64,000 nt of DNA from Bacteroidales bacterium (lineage in GTDB: Bacteria; Bacteroidota; Bacteroidia; Bacteroidales; WCHB1-69), in contig JAFZIP010000006.1 in assembly GCA_017554325.1 (NCBI GenBank), forward strand, positions 1 through 64,000, in the 5' to 3' direction. Below the pieces are notes generated by a model. That model was not told the DNA's origin, did no database searches, and saw only the letters and a program-made list of their open reading frames with translations. The translations under genes were made by a program, and so were the position numbers. Below, in pieces: positions 43,232 to 52,715 of this stretch (positions are counted from its first letter, which is position 1; each line of letters starts with the position of its first letter).

Positions 43232-44386
43232 CTATTGCTCTGTGAAAACGAGGTAGTATGCATCGGCAGGATTTCCGACACCCACACTGGGAGTATAGAG
43301 GTAAACCGCGACCTTTTTGGAAGAATGTTGATAATAGTGCTGGAATTCTTTCTGACGGGAAACGCTTTGCCATATATGCTGAAGCTCATTTTCATCCGTA
43401 ACATTCACATAAGTGCCGCTGTCATCGATAAAGGAGATGTGGCTCTGCCCGGGATATCTGAGACCTTTTGCCATTGGCAGTCCGGCACGGAAAGATGCCG
43501 GGAAATTGAGTTCGCCGCATCCCATCCATATAATGCTTCCGTCCATCAGCAGGTTGTTGATATTCTGATAATAAAACTTTATGTGACCGAAATCTCCAGG
43601 AAATTGATAATCTGCCATAAATGGAATCTCGTTGCCAGAGTTCAACTTGTCAGTGACGTTGAGCGCATAAAAGCCCTTGTAACGGAAAGTCAGGTAGTCC
43701 ACTTTGGAAATCAGAATGTGCTTTTGGAGATCTTCGTTTTCCAAGTCGCTTTCAGTGAAGTCATCAGAAGGCTGCCCAACCCGCTGGTTTACAATTTGCA
43801 TGTAAACACCATTAAAAATAGGATACAGTGTCAGACTGTATTGGTTGGCGTAGTTATCATTTCCGCTGAAAGAAGCAATCATACCTTCTGCCGGGGAAAC
43901 CGTACTGAGAGCGTTGATGAGTTCTTCTGGCGTATTGAAAATTTGATTTCCGTTATTCCAGTCCGTCCTGAGTTTAAAGGAAGACCTGACTAATTTTGTA
44001 TAAGCCATGGAGTTCCGTATCTCGTTCATCCATTGCGTAAAAACTTGTTTTAGAGTGTCAAAATCATTGTTTAGAACATTCATTTCAACATTTCCTATAG
44101 AATGAATATGCACCTCCTTTGTGACCCCATTCTCCGTTTTATAATACTTAGAGTCGTTTCCGGCAGTGAAACCATGGCTTGTCAATAGTGCAGAAGCTTC
44201 CGACTGCGATTTGCCAATGCAAGCCTTTAGCAGAGTGAAATCATTGGTGATAGGTTCTTGCACTTCAGGGGGATTATTAATGGGGCCTGGTGCAAAAGGT
44301 AAGATACGGTCGCAGGACACAAAACCAAAAATCAAGAATAACCCGACAAATAAGGGTAAATATTGCGCAAATGCTTTCTTTTTCAT
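43232..44386 (-). CDS. Hypothetical lipoprotein
   Basis: This 384-residue protein has a lipobox (LIFGFVSC) at about 18-25, followed by a proline-rich segment. The remainder is mixed alpha/beta with no domain I recognise. It stands alone on the minus strand between the CotH gene and nqrB, with a -7 element just upstream. Confidence 0.7.
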   Translation of the reverse strand: MKKKAFAQYLPLFVGLFLIFGFVSCDRILPFAPGPINNPPEVQEPITNDFTLLKACIGKSQSEASALLTSHGFTAGNDSKYYKTENGVTKEVHIHSIGNVEMNVLNNDFDTLKQVFTQWMNEIRNSMAYTKLVRSSFKLRTDWNNGNQIFNTPEELINALSTVSPAEGMIASFSGNDNYANQYSLTLYPIFNGVYMQIVNQRVGQPSDDFTESDLENEDLQKHILISKVDYLTFRYKGFYALNVTDKLNSGNEIPFMADYQFPGDFGHIKFYYQNINNLLMDGSIIWMGCGELNFPASFRAGLPMAKGLRYPGQSHISFIDDSGTYVNVTDENELQHIWQSVSRQKEFQHYYQHSSKKVAVYLYTPSVGVGNPADAYYLVFTEQ

Positions 44387-44410
44387 AGGAATTAAATTAT
44401 TAAATTGTTA

Positions 44411-44418
44411 CAAATATA
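44411..44418 (-). promoter_or_regulatory. -7 promoter element TATATTTG (lipoprotein gene)
   Basis: A minus-strand TATATTTG lies 24 bp upstream of the lipoprotein start. Confidence 0.5.
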
Positions 44419-44489
44419 AATGTTTCTCTAATATGATGATGCATAATAATCAAAAGGTTACAAAAAATCATTGCAAACGGAATAATGTG

Positions 44490-44497
44490 TATCTTTG
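44490..44497 (+). promoter_or_regulatory. -7 promoter element TATCTTTG (nqrBCDEF)
   Basis: TATCTTTG lies 21 bp upstream of the nqrB ATG, giving the B-F part of the complex its own promoter. Confidence 0.6.
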
Positions 44498-44518
44498 CAC
44501 TTTCGAAAAAAGACGCTG

Positions 44519-45604
44519 ATGCCCAAGAAATTCAACGCCCTGCTTGACGCCATGGACACCTTTCTGCGCACGCCGGCTACAGTAACCGGTCAGGGCAGCC
44601 ATATCCGCGATGCCGTGGATATGAAGCGCATCATGATCACCGTGATGATTGCCCTGTGTCCCGCGCTGCTGTTCGGTTGGTGGAACGTGGGCTACCAGCA
44701 TTTCCTGGCCACCAGTGGCGCTACGGCTTTGTGGCCATGCCTTTGGTACGGTTTCCTGAAATGGCTGCCGCTGGTTATCGTGACATACGTCAGCGGCCTG
44801 GCCATAGAGGTGCTCTTCGCGCAAATCCGCAAAGAGGAGGTGGCGGAAGGCTTCTTTGTCACGGGTTTCATTATCCCGATGATCATGCCGCCTGATGTGC
44901 CGCTTTGGATTGTGGCTGTAGCCACCGCCTTTGCCGTGCTCTTCGGCAAGGAGGTGTTCGGCGGCACCGGCTATAATTTCCTGAATCCCGCGCTGCTGGC
45001 CCGCGCCTTTGTCTTCTTTGCATATCCTTCCGTCATTTCCGGCGACAAGGTCTGGATTTCCGGCGGTGCGGATGCCGTTACCGGAGCCACCCCCTTGGGT
45101 CTTATCATGAACGGCCATCCGGAGGCGATGCCTTCCACTTGGGAGATGTTTGTCGGCACCATCCCGGGCTGTATCGGCGAGACCTGCAAGATTGCCATTC
45201 TTTTAGGCGCTGCTATTCTGCTGTTCACGCAGGTAGCCGACTTGCGCATCATGTTGTCGGTGCTGGTGGGCGGTTACGTCACCGCAGTCATCTGCCGTGT
45301 TACAGGACTTTGCCCCGTAGCTGGTTACCAGCAACTATTGATGGGAGGATTTTTGTTCGGTGCAGTCTTCATGGCCACCGACCCTGTAACGGCCGCACAC
45401 ACCCAAACCGGCAAGTACATCTATGGCTTGCTCATTGGTGTGCTTGCTATCCTCATACGCACCCTCAACAAAGGCTATCCCGAAGGCATGATGCTCGCCA
45501 TCCTGCTGATGAACATATTCGCACCGCTCATTGACTATTGCGTGGTGCAAGCCCATATCCGCAAACGCCAAAAGCATATTCTACAACAAAACCAAGCCCG
45601 ATGA
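44519..45604 (+). CDS. nqrB: Na+-translocating NADH-quinone reductase subunit B
   Basis: The ATG at 44519 (MPKKFNALLDAM) gives 361 residues; a TTG further upstream overlaps the promoter. This membrane subunit has about ten hydrophobic segments, the FMN-attachment motif DAVTGATPLG (Thr of GAT), and ATDPVTAAHTQTGKYIYG. It carries the Na+ channel with NqrD and NqrE. The stop overlaps the nqrC start as ATGA. Confidence 0.96.
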   Translation: MPKKFNALLDAMDTFLRTPATVTGQGSHIRDAVDMKRIMITVMIALCPALLFGWWNVGYQHFLATSGATALWPCLWYGFLKWLPLVIVTYVSGLAIEVLFAQIRKEEVAEGFFVTGFIIPMIMPPDVPLWIVAVATAFAVLFGKEVFGGTGYNFLNPALLARAFVFFAYPSVISGDKVWISGGADAVTGATPLGLIMNGHPEAMPSTWEMFVGTIPGCIGETCKIAILLGAAILLFTQVADLRIMLSVLVGGYVTAVICRVTGLCPVAGYQQLLMGGFLFGAVFMATDPVTAAHTQTGKYIYGLLIGVLAILIRTLNKGYPEGMMLAILLMNIFAPLIDYCVVQAHIRKRQKHILQQNQAR

Positions 45605-46206
45605 GAAAGTTCAGCAATACATATGTATTTTTATATGTCAGTGCGCTGGTGCTTCTCATCTGCGTTGTGCTCGCCTCGGTTTCCATCGGTCTGAAATCGA
45701 AAAGGGAGGCCAATGTGACACGCGAAAAATACCAGCAAATTCTGAAAGCGGCTGGATATAAGGATGTGCCCAAGAAGAAAACGGTCTCGTTTTTCCAGGA
45801 AATAGCAGAATCCGAAAAGGGAGGCAAGACGAGTGAGCAATATCACATCCGTTGCGCCGATGGAAATCCAGGGATCGTGGTGCGTGTGCAGGGCAAAGGG
45901 CTTTGGGGACCAATCTGGGGCTATGTGGTGCTGTCGGAAGACGGCTCCTCAATCAAGGGCGTATCATTCGCACATAAGTCGGAAACACCAGGTCTGGGCG
46001 CGAAAATCACAGAAGATGAGTTCACCAATGCCTTCATTGACAAGAAATTATATGATCAAAATGGCGTGTTTACTTCTGTAAGAGTTGTGAAGAAAGGGCA
46101 GGAGGGAGACCTCCTCGAGGAGAACCGCGTGGATGCTATCTCCGGAGCGACAATAACCTCCAGAGGAGTGGATAATATGATGAAGGAATTGAGAATTGAG
46201 AATTGA
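45601..46206 (+). CDS. nqrC: Na+-translocating NADH-quinone reductase subunit C
   Basis: The ATG at 45601 (MRKFSNTYVFLYV) gives 201 residues with one N-terminal membrane helix. The FMN site SGATITSRGVDNMM is near the C-terminus, with the Thr to which FMN is bound. The protein ends ELRIEN, encoded by the same repeat unit that ends nqrA. Confidence 0.95.
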   Translation: MRKFSNTYVFLYVSALVLLICVVLASVSIGLKSKREANVTREKYQQILKAAGYKDVPKKKTVSFFQEIAESEKGGKTSEQYHIRCADGNPGIVVRVQGKGLWGPIWGYVVLSEDGSSIKGVSFAHKSETPGLGAKITEDEFTNAFIDKKLYDQNGVFTSVRVVKKGQEGDLLEENRVDAISGATITSRGVDNMMKELRIEN

Positions 46207-46219
46207 AAATTGAAAAATG
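46184..46219. repeat. AATTGAGAATTGAAAATT-type repeat spanning the nqrC end and nqrD start
   Basis: The repeat covers the last six codons of nqrC, the gap, and the ATG of nqrD at 46217. It closely matches the element at 41544. Confidence 0.75.
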
Positions 46220-46810
46220 AAGAAATATTTAGGACCGTTAAGCAAGGATAATCCGATTCTGGTGCAGACACTGGGTGTTTGCTCGGCGTTGGCTGTTACC
46301 GCGCAGCTGAAACCTGCCGTGGTCATGGCACTGTCAGTAACCGTGGTCTGTGCCTTCTCCAATCTCATCATCTCTCTGATACGCAACACAATCCCATCCA
46401 GAATCCGCATCATCGTGCAGTTGCTGATTGTGTCGTTTTGGGTAGTGCTGGTCGATCTGCTGCTGCAGGCCTATTTCTACGAAATCAGCAAGCTGCTGTC
46501 GGTGTTCGTGGGGCTCATCATCACCAACTGCATTATCATGGGCCGTCTGGAGGCCTTTGCCCTGTCGCACAAGCCGTGGCCCTCTTTCATGGATGGCGTG
46601 ATGAACGGATTGGGTTACGGTTTGGTTTTGGTAGTCGTGGCCTTCTTCCGCGAACTACTCGGCTCCGGCACGCTCTGGAACCACCAAGTTGTACCCAACG
46701 CCCTCTACCATGCCGGCTATCTCAATAACGGCCTCATGATCCTTCCGCCCATGGCACTGATTCTCGTGGGCGTGATGATTTGGGTCAGGGGGAGTGGAGT
46801 TGATAGATGA
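46217..46810 (+). CDS. nqrD: Na+-translocating NADH-quinone reductase subunit D
   Basis: This 197-residue membrane subunit starts MKKYLGPLSKDNPILVQTLGVCSAL and contains the conserved FVGLIITNCIIMGRLEAFAL, a half of the Nqr/Rnf iron-binding helix pair, and FFRELLGSGTLW. It pairs with NqrE in the membrane. Confidence 0.95.
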   Translation: MKKYLGPLSKDNPILVQTLGVCSALAVTAQLKPAVVMALSVTVVCAFSNLIISLIRNTIPSRIRIIVQLLIVSFWVVLVDLLLQAYFYEISKLLSVFVGLIITNCIIMGRLEAFALSHKPWPSFMDGVMNGLGYGLVLVVVAFFRELLGSGTLWNHQVVPNALYHAGYLNNGLMILPPMALILVGVMIWVRGSGVDR

Positions 46811-46854
46811 TAGTTAATAGTTAATAGATAATAGATAATAGTTAATAGTTAGTA
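46802..46854. repeat. TAGTTAATAGATAATAG-type repeats after nqrD
   Basis: AT-rich units TAGTTAATAG and AGATAATAG repeat about six times, reaching into the last codons of nqrD. Confidence 0.65.
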
Positions 46855-46910
46855 ATCGTGGAACAGTAATCATTTTAAATAACACATAATACCAATAGTT
46901 AAAAAATAAT

Positions 46911-46943
46911 ATCTCTAAACTCTAATCTCTAAACTCTAAACTA
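46911..46943. repeat. CTCTAAACTCTAA-type repeats before nqrE
   Basis: Units of CTCTAAACTCTAATCTCTAAA repeat up to 4 bp before the nqrE start. They are the reverse complement of the type seen at 30256. Confidence 0.65.
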
Positions 46944-46946
46944 AAA

Positions 46947-47558
46947 ATGTCCGACATCTTCAACATATTCATCCGTTCGGTTTTCATCGACAATATGGTG
47001 TTCGCCTATTTCTTAGGCATGTGCTCCTATTTGGCGGTGTCCAAGAGCGTGAAGACGGCAAGCGGATTGGGCTTGGCGGTCTGTTTCGTGTTGGCTATCA
47101 CGGTGCCGGTGAACTACCTCATTGACAAATACTTGTTGCAACCTGGCGCATTGTCATGGTTGGGCAGCAGTTTTGCTCAGGTAGATCTCTCGTTCCTGAG
47201 CCTGATTATCTTCATCGCGGTGATTGCAGGTATGGTGCAGTTGTTGGAGATGGTGATAGAGCGTTACATGCCAGCTTTGTACATGGCATTGGGCATTTTC
47301 CTGCCCTTGATTGCAGTGAATTGTGCCATTTTGGGCGGTTCGTTGTTCATGCAGGAACGCAATTTTCCGACCGTGGCACACAGTTTTTCGTATGCCATCG
47401 GCTCTGGACTGGGTTGGCTGCTGGCCATCACCGCCATGGCAGCCCTACGCGAGCGTTTGAAATACTCCAACATTCCGGAACCCCTACGGGGCAACGGGAT
47501 TGCATACATTATCACTGGACTGATGGGATTGGGATTTATGGCATTTTTAGGAATATAA
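46947..47558 (+). CDS. nqrE: Na+-translocating NADH-quinone reductase subunit E
   Basis: This 203-residue membrane subunit is homologous to NqrD. It has [20 protein letters not shown], the second half of the iron-binding pair at [18 protein letters not shown], and [20 protein letters not shown]. It lies 12 bp before nqrF. Confidence 0.95.
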   Translation: MSDIFNIFIRSVFIDNMVFAYFLGMCSYLAVSKSVKTASGLGLAVCFVLAITVPVNYLIDKYLLQPGALSWLGSSFAQVDLSFLSLIIFIAVIAGMVQLLEMVIERYMPALYMALGIFLPLIAVNCAILGGSLFMQERNFPTVAHSFSYAIGSGLGWLLAITAMAALRERLKYSNIPEPLRGNGIAYIITGLMGLGFMAFLGI

Positions 47559-47570
47559 TTGATATTAGAT

Positions 47571-48815
47571 ATGATTTTCAAGACCACAATAGCGGCAATT
47601 CTCATCTTTCTGGCCATCATCTGGCTGGTGGTGGCTCTGTTGCTATTTGTGCGCCGGAAACTGGTTCCCGATGGGAAGGTCAAGATTACCATCAACGGGG
47701 AGAAGGAGATTGAGCATGAGCGCGGGTGCACGCTGTTGCAGGCGCTGGCCGACGAGCAGGTGTTTGTCCCTTCCGCGTGCGGTGGCGGCGGCTCGTGCGG
47801 CACCTGCAAGGGCAAAGTGTTAGCCGGAGGCGGCGAGATACTACCCACCGAACTGGCCCACATCTCCCGCAAGATGGCCGCAGAGAATTACCGCCTTTTC
47901 TGCCAAGTGAAAGTGCGCGAAGACATGCGTATCGAGATTCCCAAAGAGTTTTTCGGCATCAAAAAGTGGACTTGCACCGTGGTTTCCAACCAGAATGTCG
48001 CCACCTTCATCAAAGAGTTGGTGCTGCAGCTGCCTGAAGGGGAGTGCATGGACTTCAAATCTGGCGGCTATGTGCAAATCGACATTCCTCGTTGCGTGGT
48101 TAAATACGCTGATATTGAAGTGGATGAGCCGTTCCGTCGCGACTGGGAGTTGATGGGGTTGTTCGACTTGAAAATGCGCAATCCTGCTGGCACCATCCGT
48201 GCATACTCCATGGCCAACCATCCCGCAGAGAACAACATCGTGATGCTGAATGTGCGTGTTGCCATTCCACCCATCAACCGCAAAACCAGAAAAATGGAGA
48301 AAGTGAACCCCGGTGTCTCATCTTCCTATATTTTCAGTCTCAAACCCGGCGATAAAGTGACGGTTTCAGGTCCGTACGGCGATTTTTTCGTGCAGGATTC
48401 AGACCGCGAGATGATGTTTATCGGCGGCGGTGCGGGCATGGCCCCGATGCGCTCGCACATCTTCGACCAGTTCAAGAACAAGCACACCCAACGGAAAACC
48501 ACGTTCTGGTACGGCGGCCGCTCACGCAAAGAGTTGTTTTACAAGGATGAGTTTGAGCAGCTGGCGGCGGAGCACGATAACTTTGATTTTTACATTGCCC
48601 TTTCCGATGTCCAACCCAACGATAACTGGACCGGCTACACCGGCTTCATCCACGATGTCATCTTTGAGAACTACCTGAAAGACCATCCCAATCCCGAAGA
48701 CATCGAATACTACATCTGCGGCCCGCCCATGATGTTGCAGGCCGTGCTCAAGATGCTCGACTCGCTTGGTGTGCCCTCCGACATGATTCATTACGACGAC
48801 TTCGGTGGTAAATAA
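47571..48815 (+). CDS. nqrF: Na+-translocating NADH-quinone reductase subunit F
   Basis: The ATG at 47571 gives 414 residues. An N-terminal membrane helix is followed by a 2Fe-2S domain with CGGGGSCGTCKGKV, an FAD-binding domain with RAYSMANHP, and an NADH-binding domain with FIGGGAGMAPMRSH and YYICGPPMM. It is the electron-entry subunit of the Na+ pump. Confidence 0.97.
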   Translation: MIFKTTIAAILIFLAIIWLVVALLLFVRRKLVPDGKVKITINGEKEIEHERGCTLLQALADEQVFVPSACGGGGSCGTCKGKVLAGGGEILPTELAHISRKMAAENYRLFCQVKVREDMRIEIPKEFFGIKKWTCTVVSNQNVATFIKELVLQLPEGECMDFKSGGYVQIDIPRCVVKYADIEVDEPFRRDWELMGLFDLKMRNPAGTIRAYSMANHPAENNIVMLNVRVAIPPINRKTRKMEKVNPGVSSSYIFSLKPGDKVTVSGPYGDFFVQDSDREMMFIGGGAGMAPMRSHIFDQFKNKHTQRKTTFWYGGRSRKELFYKDEFEQLAAEHDNFDFYIALSDVQPNDNWTGYTGFIHDVIFENYLKDHPNPEDIEYYICGPPMMLQAVLKMLDSLGVPSDMIHYDDFGGK

Positions 48816-48819
48816 TGGA

Positions 48820-50559
48820 TTACCAGCCTGCAATTGAGACCACTTTCCTTTTCCGTCCCGCCTTGCCCTGTACGTCCCAATACTGGGCAATCACCACATA
48901 CATGCCAGAGGGTAATCGGTTGCGATTATCGTCCAATCCATCCCAGCGGAAAGAGGCTTCGGTGCCGCACAACACGTTGTTTGCGAGCAAACAGACAGCA
49001 TGGCCAGTTGCATCAAACACCCGCAATGTCAGGCGGTTGCCGGGTTCTGGGAAACGCAAGGAGAACTCGGCAAAATCCTCAAATCCGTCATTGTCGGGGG
49101 AGATGACCGCCGGAGAAATGGAGAACTCCGTGCCATCGCCTTCTGGTAATTGTTGCGAATTTGCGTAACCGGGCGTGGAAAAGCCCACCGTTTCGGCAGC
49201 CGAATGCCAATTATCCGGATTCTGTGTGGGCAGCGTAGGGGAGAGCCGTTCCAAACTCACACCTTCTGTGGTTTGCAATTTCGGATAATGCATATCATCT
49301 GTATAGTGCAATCTGTCAATGGTTTGCAACGATTTGTCTGTAAGGAACACCACACCCTCGTCATTATTGTATGCAGGCAAAGAGTCACAAAACAGCAGAT
49401 TCTGTGGTTCTGGACAAATATATTGTTGCAGTGTTAGCTTCTTGTTTTTGCACAAAGCACAATATCCATTCGGAAACAATTGCATGCCGCTACTGGACGC
49501 CCACACTGCTTTCTGGGGCATAGTATCACCTCCAGAACCAATTTTAATATCTTTTAAATCAATTATTTTTGAGGATTTATTAAAGATTTCGATGAAGTCC
49601 GCATCCGTCCCGTCGTATGGATGGCTCAACACCTCGTTGATAATCAAATCGCCTCGTTCCGGTTTATCCGGAACCCCCAATCTTATAGAACTGCCTCTTT
49701 GCATCTCGTTACCAGCGCAATCAGCTAATTGCCCTGTGAGTTCTAAGGTGTACGTTTGCCCTTTTGTCAATGACGATGACAGCAACAAATCCAACGCGGA
49801 GAACGAATAGGGAACTTCCAGAATTTCTAGGATCGAGGGCGTGTAAGCGGGTGAATGTGAAGCATGTAGGACAAAAGGCGAAGAAGAGAATGAGAGATTG
49901 ACAGGCTCGGAGAAAAAGACTCTCACTGTGATGCTATCCAATAATGTAACGCGCTCCATAACAGGCGGTTCTCGGTCATATAACATGGTACTTGCCGCAT
50001 TGGGAAGCCCTGGCGTGCCGCCCAATGGCGAGGTGGAGGAGTTCCAGTTCTCCTCACCCCAGCAGGGCAGCGATTCATCCAACATTTCCAGCGACCAGCC
50101 ACCCTCTTGTTTAATGGTCTCGGTATGCCATTTCTGGCGATACGAAACAGAATGGATGACCTGATCGTCAGCATCGTACAGCACAAGTGTTTGTCCGCCA
50201 TCAGTGAGCGAAATCGACGACAGGGTATAAATATTCGGAGAATATTCTACGAAATCCGCCAAATATTTGGTCGCGATGATAATGGCATAGCCAGCACTGT
50301 CGAAATCCAGGACAGGCAGCTGTTTCACCGTATTGCCAATCTTGAGTTTCCAGCCCGCAAGGTGACAAGCGGCGGGCAAACGGCTGTGCAGTTCCACATA
50401 TTCCGCTGCTGGAAGCCCCACCTGCGGCGAGGGGTCTGCCATGATCTCACTGATCACAATGTCGTAGCGATGCGGCGTAACAGTTTGACAAAATACTAGT
50501 TTACAGCAAATTAAAAAATAGAGTAGGGGAATGGAGATGAAAAATAATTTGTTTAGCAT
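48820..50559 (-). CDS. Secreted protein with two lamin-tail domains
   Basis: This 579-residue protein has a signal peptide ending near FCQTV. A first lamin-tail domain lies at about 30-150 (VISEIMADPSPQVGLPAAEYVEL), a SwmB/Ig-like segment at about 195-290, a second lamin-tail domain at about 300-440 (LIINEVLSHPYDGTDADFIEI), and a FlgD-like C-terminal Ig domain at about 480-579 (SPDNDGFEDFAEF, LPSGMYVVIAQYWD). Such proteins are exported and surface-bound. The function is not known. It converges with nqrF. Confidence 0.82.
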   Translation of the reverse strand: MLNKLFFISIPLLYFLICCKLVFCQTVTPHRYDIVISEIMADPSPQVGLPAAEYVELHSRLPAACHLAGWKLKIGNTVKQLPVLDFDSAGYAIIIATKYLADFVEYSPNIYTLSSISLTDGGQTLVLYDADDQVIHSVSYRQKWHTETIKQEGGWSLEMLDESLPCWGEENWNSSTSPLGGTPGLPNAASTMLYDREPPVMERVTLLDSITVRVFFSEPVNLSFSSSPFVLHASHSPAYTPSILEILEVPYSFSALDLLLSSSLTKGQTYTLELTGQLADCAGNEMQRGSSIRLGVPDKPERGDLIINEVLSHPYDGTDADFIEIFNKSSKIIDLKDIKIGSGGDTMPQKAVWASSSGMQLFPNGYCALCKNKKLTLQQYICPEPQNLLFCDSLPAYNNDEGVVFLTDKSLQTIDRLHYTDDMHYPKLQTTEGVSLERLSPTLPTQNPDNWHSAAETVGFSTPGYANSQQLPEGDGTEFSISPAVISPDNDGFEDFAEFSLRFPEPGNRLTLRVFDATGHAVCLLANNVLCGTEASFRWDGLDDNRNRLPSGMYVVIAQYWDVQGKAGRKRKVVSIAGW

Positions 50560-50588
50560 AATTTTAAAATTTTAAATTTTGTTTCACG

Positions 50589-50605
50589 CAAAAATACTAC
50601 ATTTG
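50589..50605. promoter_or_regulatory. Divergent -7 elements for the lamin-tail gene and asd
   Basis: Minus TATTTTTG (50596-50589) and plus TACATTTG (50598-50605) lie back to back between the divergent genes, so the two promoters overlap and may compete. Confidence 0.55.
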
Positions 50606-50655
50606 CAAATCAAAAAATCATTGACAGATAATTTTTTTTCAAAATTGTAAGAATC

Positions 50656-51645
50656 ATGAAGATTGCATTAGTAGGAGCCACTGGATTAGTGGGTGGTGTT
50701 ATGCGTAAAGTGTTGGAAGAAAGAGGATTCGGCCAGTACGATTTCATTCCTGCTGCCTCAGCACGTTCTATTGGCCGGGAAATAGATTTCGCGGGCCGAA
50801 AATACAAGATGGTCTCTGTGGAGGATGCCATAGCAGCCGCGCCCGACATCGCCATTTTCTCCGCTGGCAGCGGTCCTTCGCTGCAATACGCCCCGCAGTT
50901 CGCCGCCAAGGGCACGGTTGTGATCGACAACTCCTCGGCCTGGCGCAGCAACCCCGAAATCCCGCTCGTGGTGCCCGAAATCAATGGTGACGTGATTAAG
51001 TCCACAGACAAAATCATTGCAAACCCCAATTGCTCCACCATCCAGATGGTGATGGCGCTGTGCCCGTTGCACAAACGCTACGGCATCAAACGCCTCGTGA
51101 TTTCCACCTACCAGTCGGTGACTGGCACAGGCATGAAGGCTGTGAACCAGCTGATGAAGGAAAGGGCAGGGGAGAGCTGCGAGAAAGCCTACCCCTATCA
51201 AATCGACATGAACCTCTTCCCGCACGGCGGCACTTTTGAGGACAATGGCTACACCACTGAAGAAATCAAGTTGGTAAACGAAACCCGTAAGATTTTAAGA
51301 GACAATGATATACAAGTAACCGCCACTGTGGCACGCGTACCCGTGACGGGCGGACATTCAGAAGCTGTGAATGTGGAGTTCAAAGAAGAGTTCGACCTTC
51401 AGGAGGTGTTTGAGCTACTGCGTAATATGCCCGGATTGGTGGTTCAAGACGATCCGGCGAACAACATTTACCCCATGCCGATGTGGGCCAAGGACAAGGA
51501 TGAAGTGTTCGTGGGCCGCATCCGCCGTGATTTCTCACAACCCAAAACGCTGAACTTGTGGGTGGTTGGCGACAACCTGCGCAAAGGTGCTGCCACCAAC
51601 GCCGTACAGATAGCCGAATTGGTACGTGATAAATTTTTGAAATAG
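50656..51645 (+). CDS. asd: Aspartate-semialdehyde dehydrogenase
   Basis: This 329-residue enzyme reduces aspartyl-phosphate to aspartate semialdehyde for lysine, threonine, methionine and diaminopimelate. NADP-binding GATGLVGGVM is at the N-terminus, the catalytic cysteine is in NPNCSTIQM, and TYQSVTGTGMKA and the histidine in TGGHSEAVNVEF follow. Confidence 0.96.
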   Translation: MKIALVGATGLVGGVMRKVLEERGFGQYDFIPAASARSIGREIDFAGRKYKMVSVEDAIAAAPDIAIFSAGSGPSLQYAPQFAAKGTVVIDNSSAWRSNPEIPLVVPEINGDVIKSTDKIIANPNCSTIQMVMALCPLHKRYGIKRLVISTYQSVTGTGMKAVNQLMKERAGESCEKAYPYQIDMNLFPHGGTFEDNGYTTEEIKLVNETRKILRDNDIQVTATVARVPVTGGHSEAVNVEFKEEFDLQEVFELLRNMPGLVVQDDPANNIYPMPMWAKDKDEVFVGRIRRDFSQPKTLNLWVVGDNLRKGAATNAVQIAELVRDKFLK

Positions 51646-51654
51646 TATTTTTTG

Positions 51655-51662
51655 TATCTTTG
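51655..51662 (+). promoter_or_regulatory. -7 promoter element TATCTTTG (endonuclease/phosphatase gene)
   Basis: TATCTTTG lies 18 bp upstream of the ATG at 51681, just after the asd stop. Confidence 0.55.
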
Positions 51663-51680
51663 CACCTAAATTTTCTGCAA

Positions 51681-52703
51681 ATGAAAAGAATAACCTTTCT
51701 TGTCAGTCTGTTTTTGGTCTGTTTAGGATTCACAACAAGTGCTCAAACGGCACCTAACAGAGCCATCATTGGCTTTTACAACCTTGAGAATCTGTTTGAT
51801 ACCATCAACGACCCCAATAAAAACGATGAACAATTCCTTCCTCAGGGGGATTATCAGTGGACATCGGAGCGCTATCTGCACAAGCTCGACAGGTTGTCGC
51901 AGGTAATTGCCGACATGGCCAAGATGGACGGCGGACTTGTGGTGCTGGGCGTTTCCGAGGTGGAAAACGAGCAGGTATTGCTGGATTTGTGTGCCACCGA
52001 GCGTCTAAAACCCTACGGATTGAAGGTTTGCCACCACGAATCACCCGACAGACGCGGCGTGGATGTGTCATTTTTATATAATCCCAAACGCTTCAGAATA
52101 ATCGACACCGCTGCTTTTCCGCTCATAGTGCCCAACCAGCCCGAGTTCATTTCCCGCGACCAATGGTTAATGACAGGCATTTTGGACAATACTGATACTT
52201 TATATATATTAGTAAACCACTGGCCTTCTAAGTCTGGTGGTGAGAAGCGCAGCCTGCCGGGCCGTTTGGCTGCTGGCAACCTGTCGCACGACATTGCCGC
52301 AAACATCTTTGCCAAACATCCCAATGCCAAGTTCATCCTCATGGGCGACTTGAACGACACGCCCAATTCCAAGGCCATCATGGAATGTTTGGGCACAAAA
52401 ACCAACACCAAAGGCCTGCAGCCCAGTGATTTGTTTAATCCGATGTGGAAGATGTACCGTGACGGTATCGGTTCCTACGCATACAGGGATTCATGGGAGA
52501 TGTTGGACAATATCATCATTTCCGGCGGATTGGTTTATCCCACAAAAGGTTACAAATATCAATCTGCGCACGTGTTCCGCAAAGACTACCTGTTCACGAA
52601 ATCTGGCTCTTACACGGGATATCCGTTCAGAATGTTTGCCGGCGGCGTCTATCAGGGCGGCTACAGCGACCATCTTCCCGTATATATCATTTTAACGAAA
52701 TAA
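51681..52703 (+). CDS. Secreted endonuclease/exonuclease/phosphatase family protein
   Basis: The ATG at 51681 (MKRITFLVSLFLVCLGF) gives 340 residues with a signal peptide. The fold is that of the DNase I/exonuclease III superfamily: GFYNLENLFDT, the metal-binding GVSEVENEQVL, ILVNHWPSK, and MGDLNDTPNS with SDHLPVYI at the end. It may be a nuclease or a phosphodiesterase acting outside the cell. Confidence 0.88.
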   Translation: MKRITFLVSLFLVCLGFTTSAQTAPNRAIIGFYNLENLFDTINDPNKNDEQFLPQGDYQWTSERYLHKLDRLSQVIADMAKMDGGLVVLGVSEVENEQVLLDLCATERLKPYGLKVCHHESPDRRGVDVSFLYNPKRFRIIDTAAFPLIVPNQPEFISRDQWLMTGILDNTDTLYILVNHWPSKSGGEKRSLPGRLAAGNLSHDIAANIFAKHPNAKFILMGDLNDTPNSKAIMECLGTKTNTKGLQPSDLFNPMWKMYRDGIGSYAYRDSWEMLDNIIISGGLVYPTKGYKYQSAHVFRKDYLFTKSGSYTGYPFRMFAGGVYQGGYSDHLPVYIILTK

Positions 52704-52715
52704 AATTAATACATT

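Noticed and set aside
46802..46943. Possible insertion sequence between nqrD and nqrE
   Set aside because: Only short AT-rich repeats are present; there is no transposase and no terminal inverted repeats.
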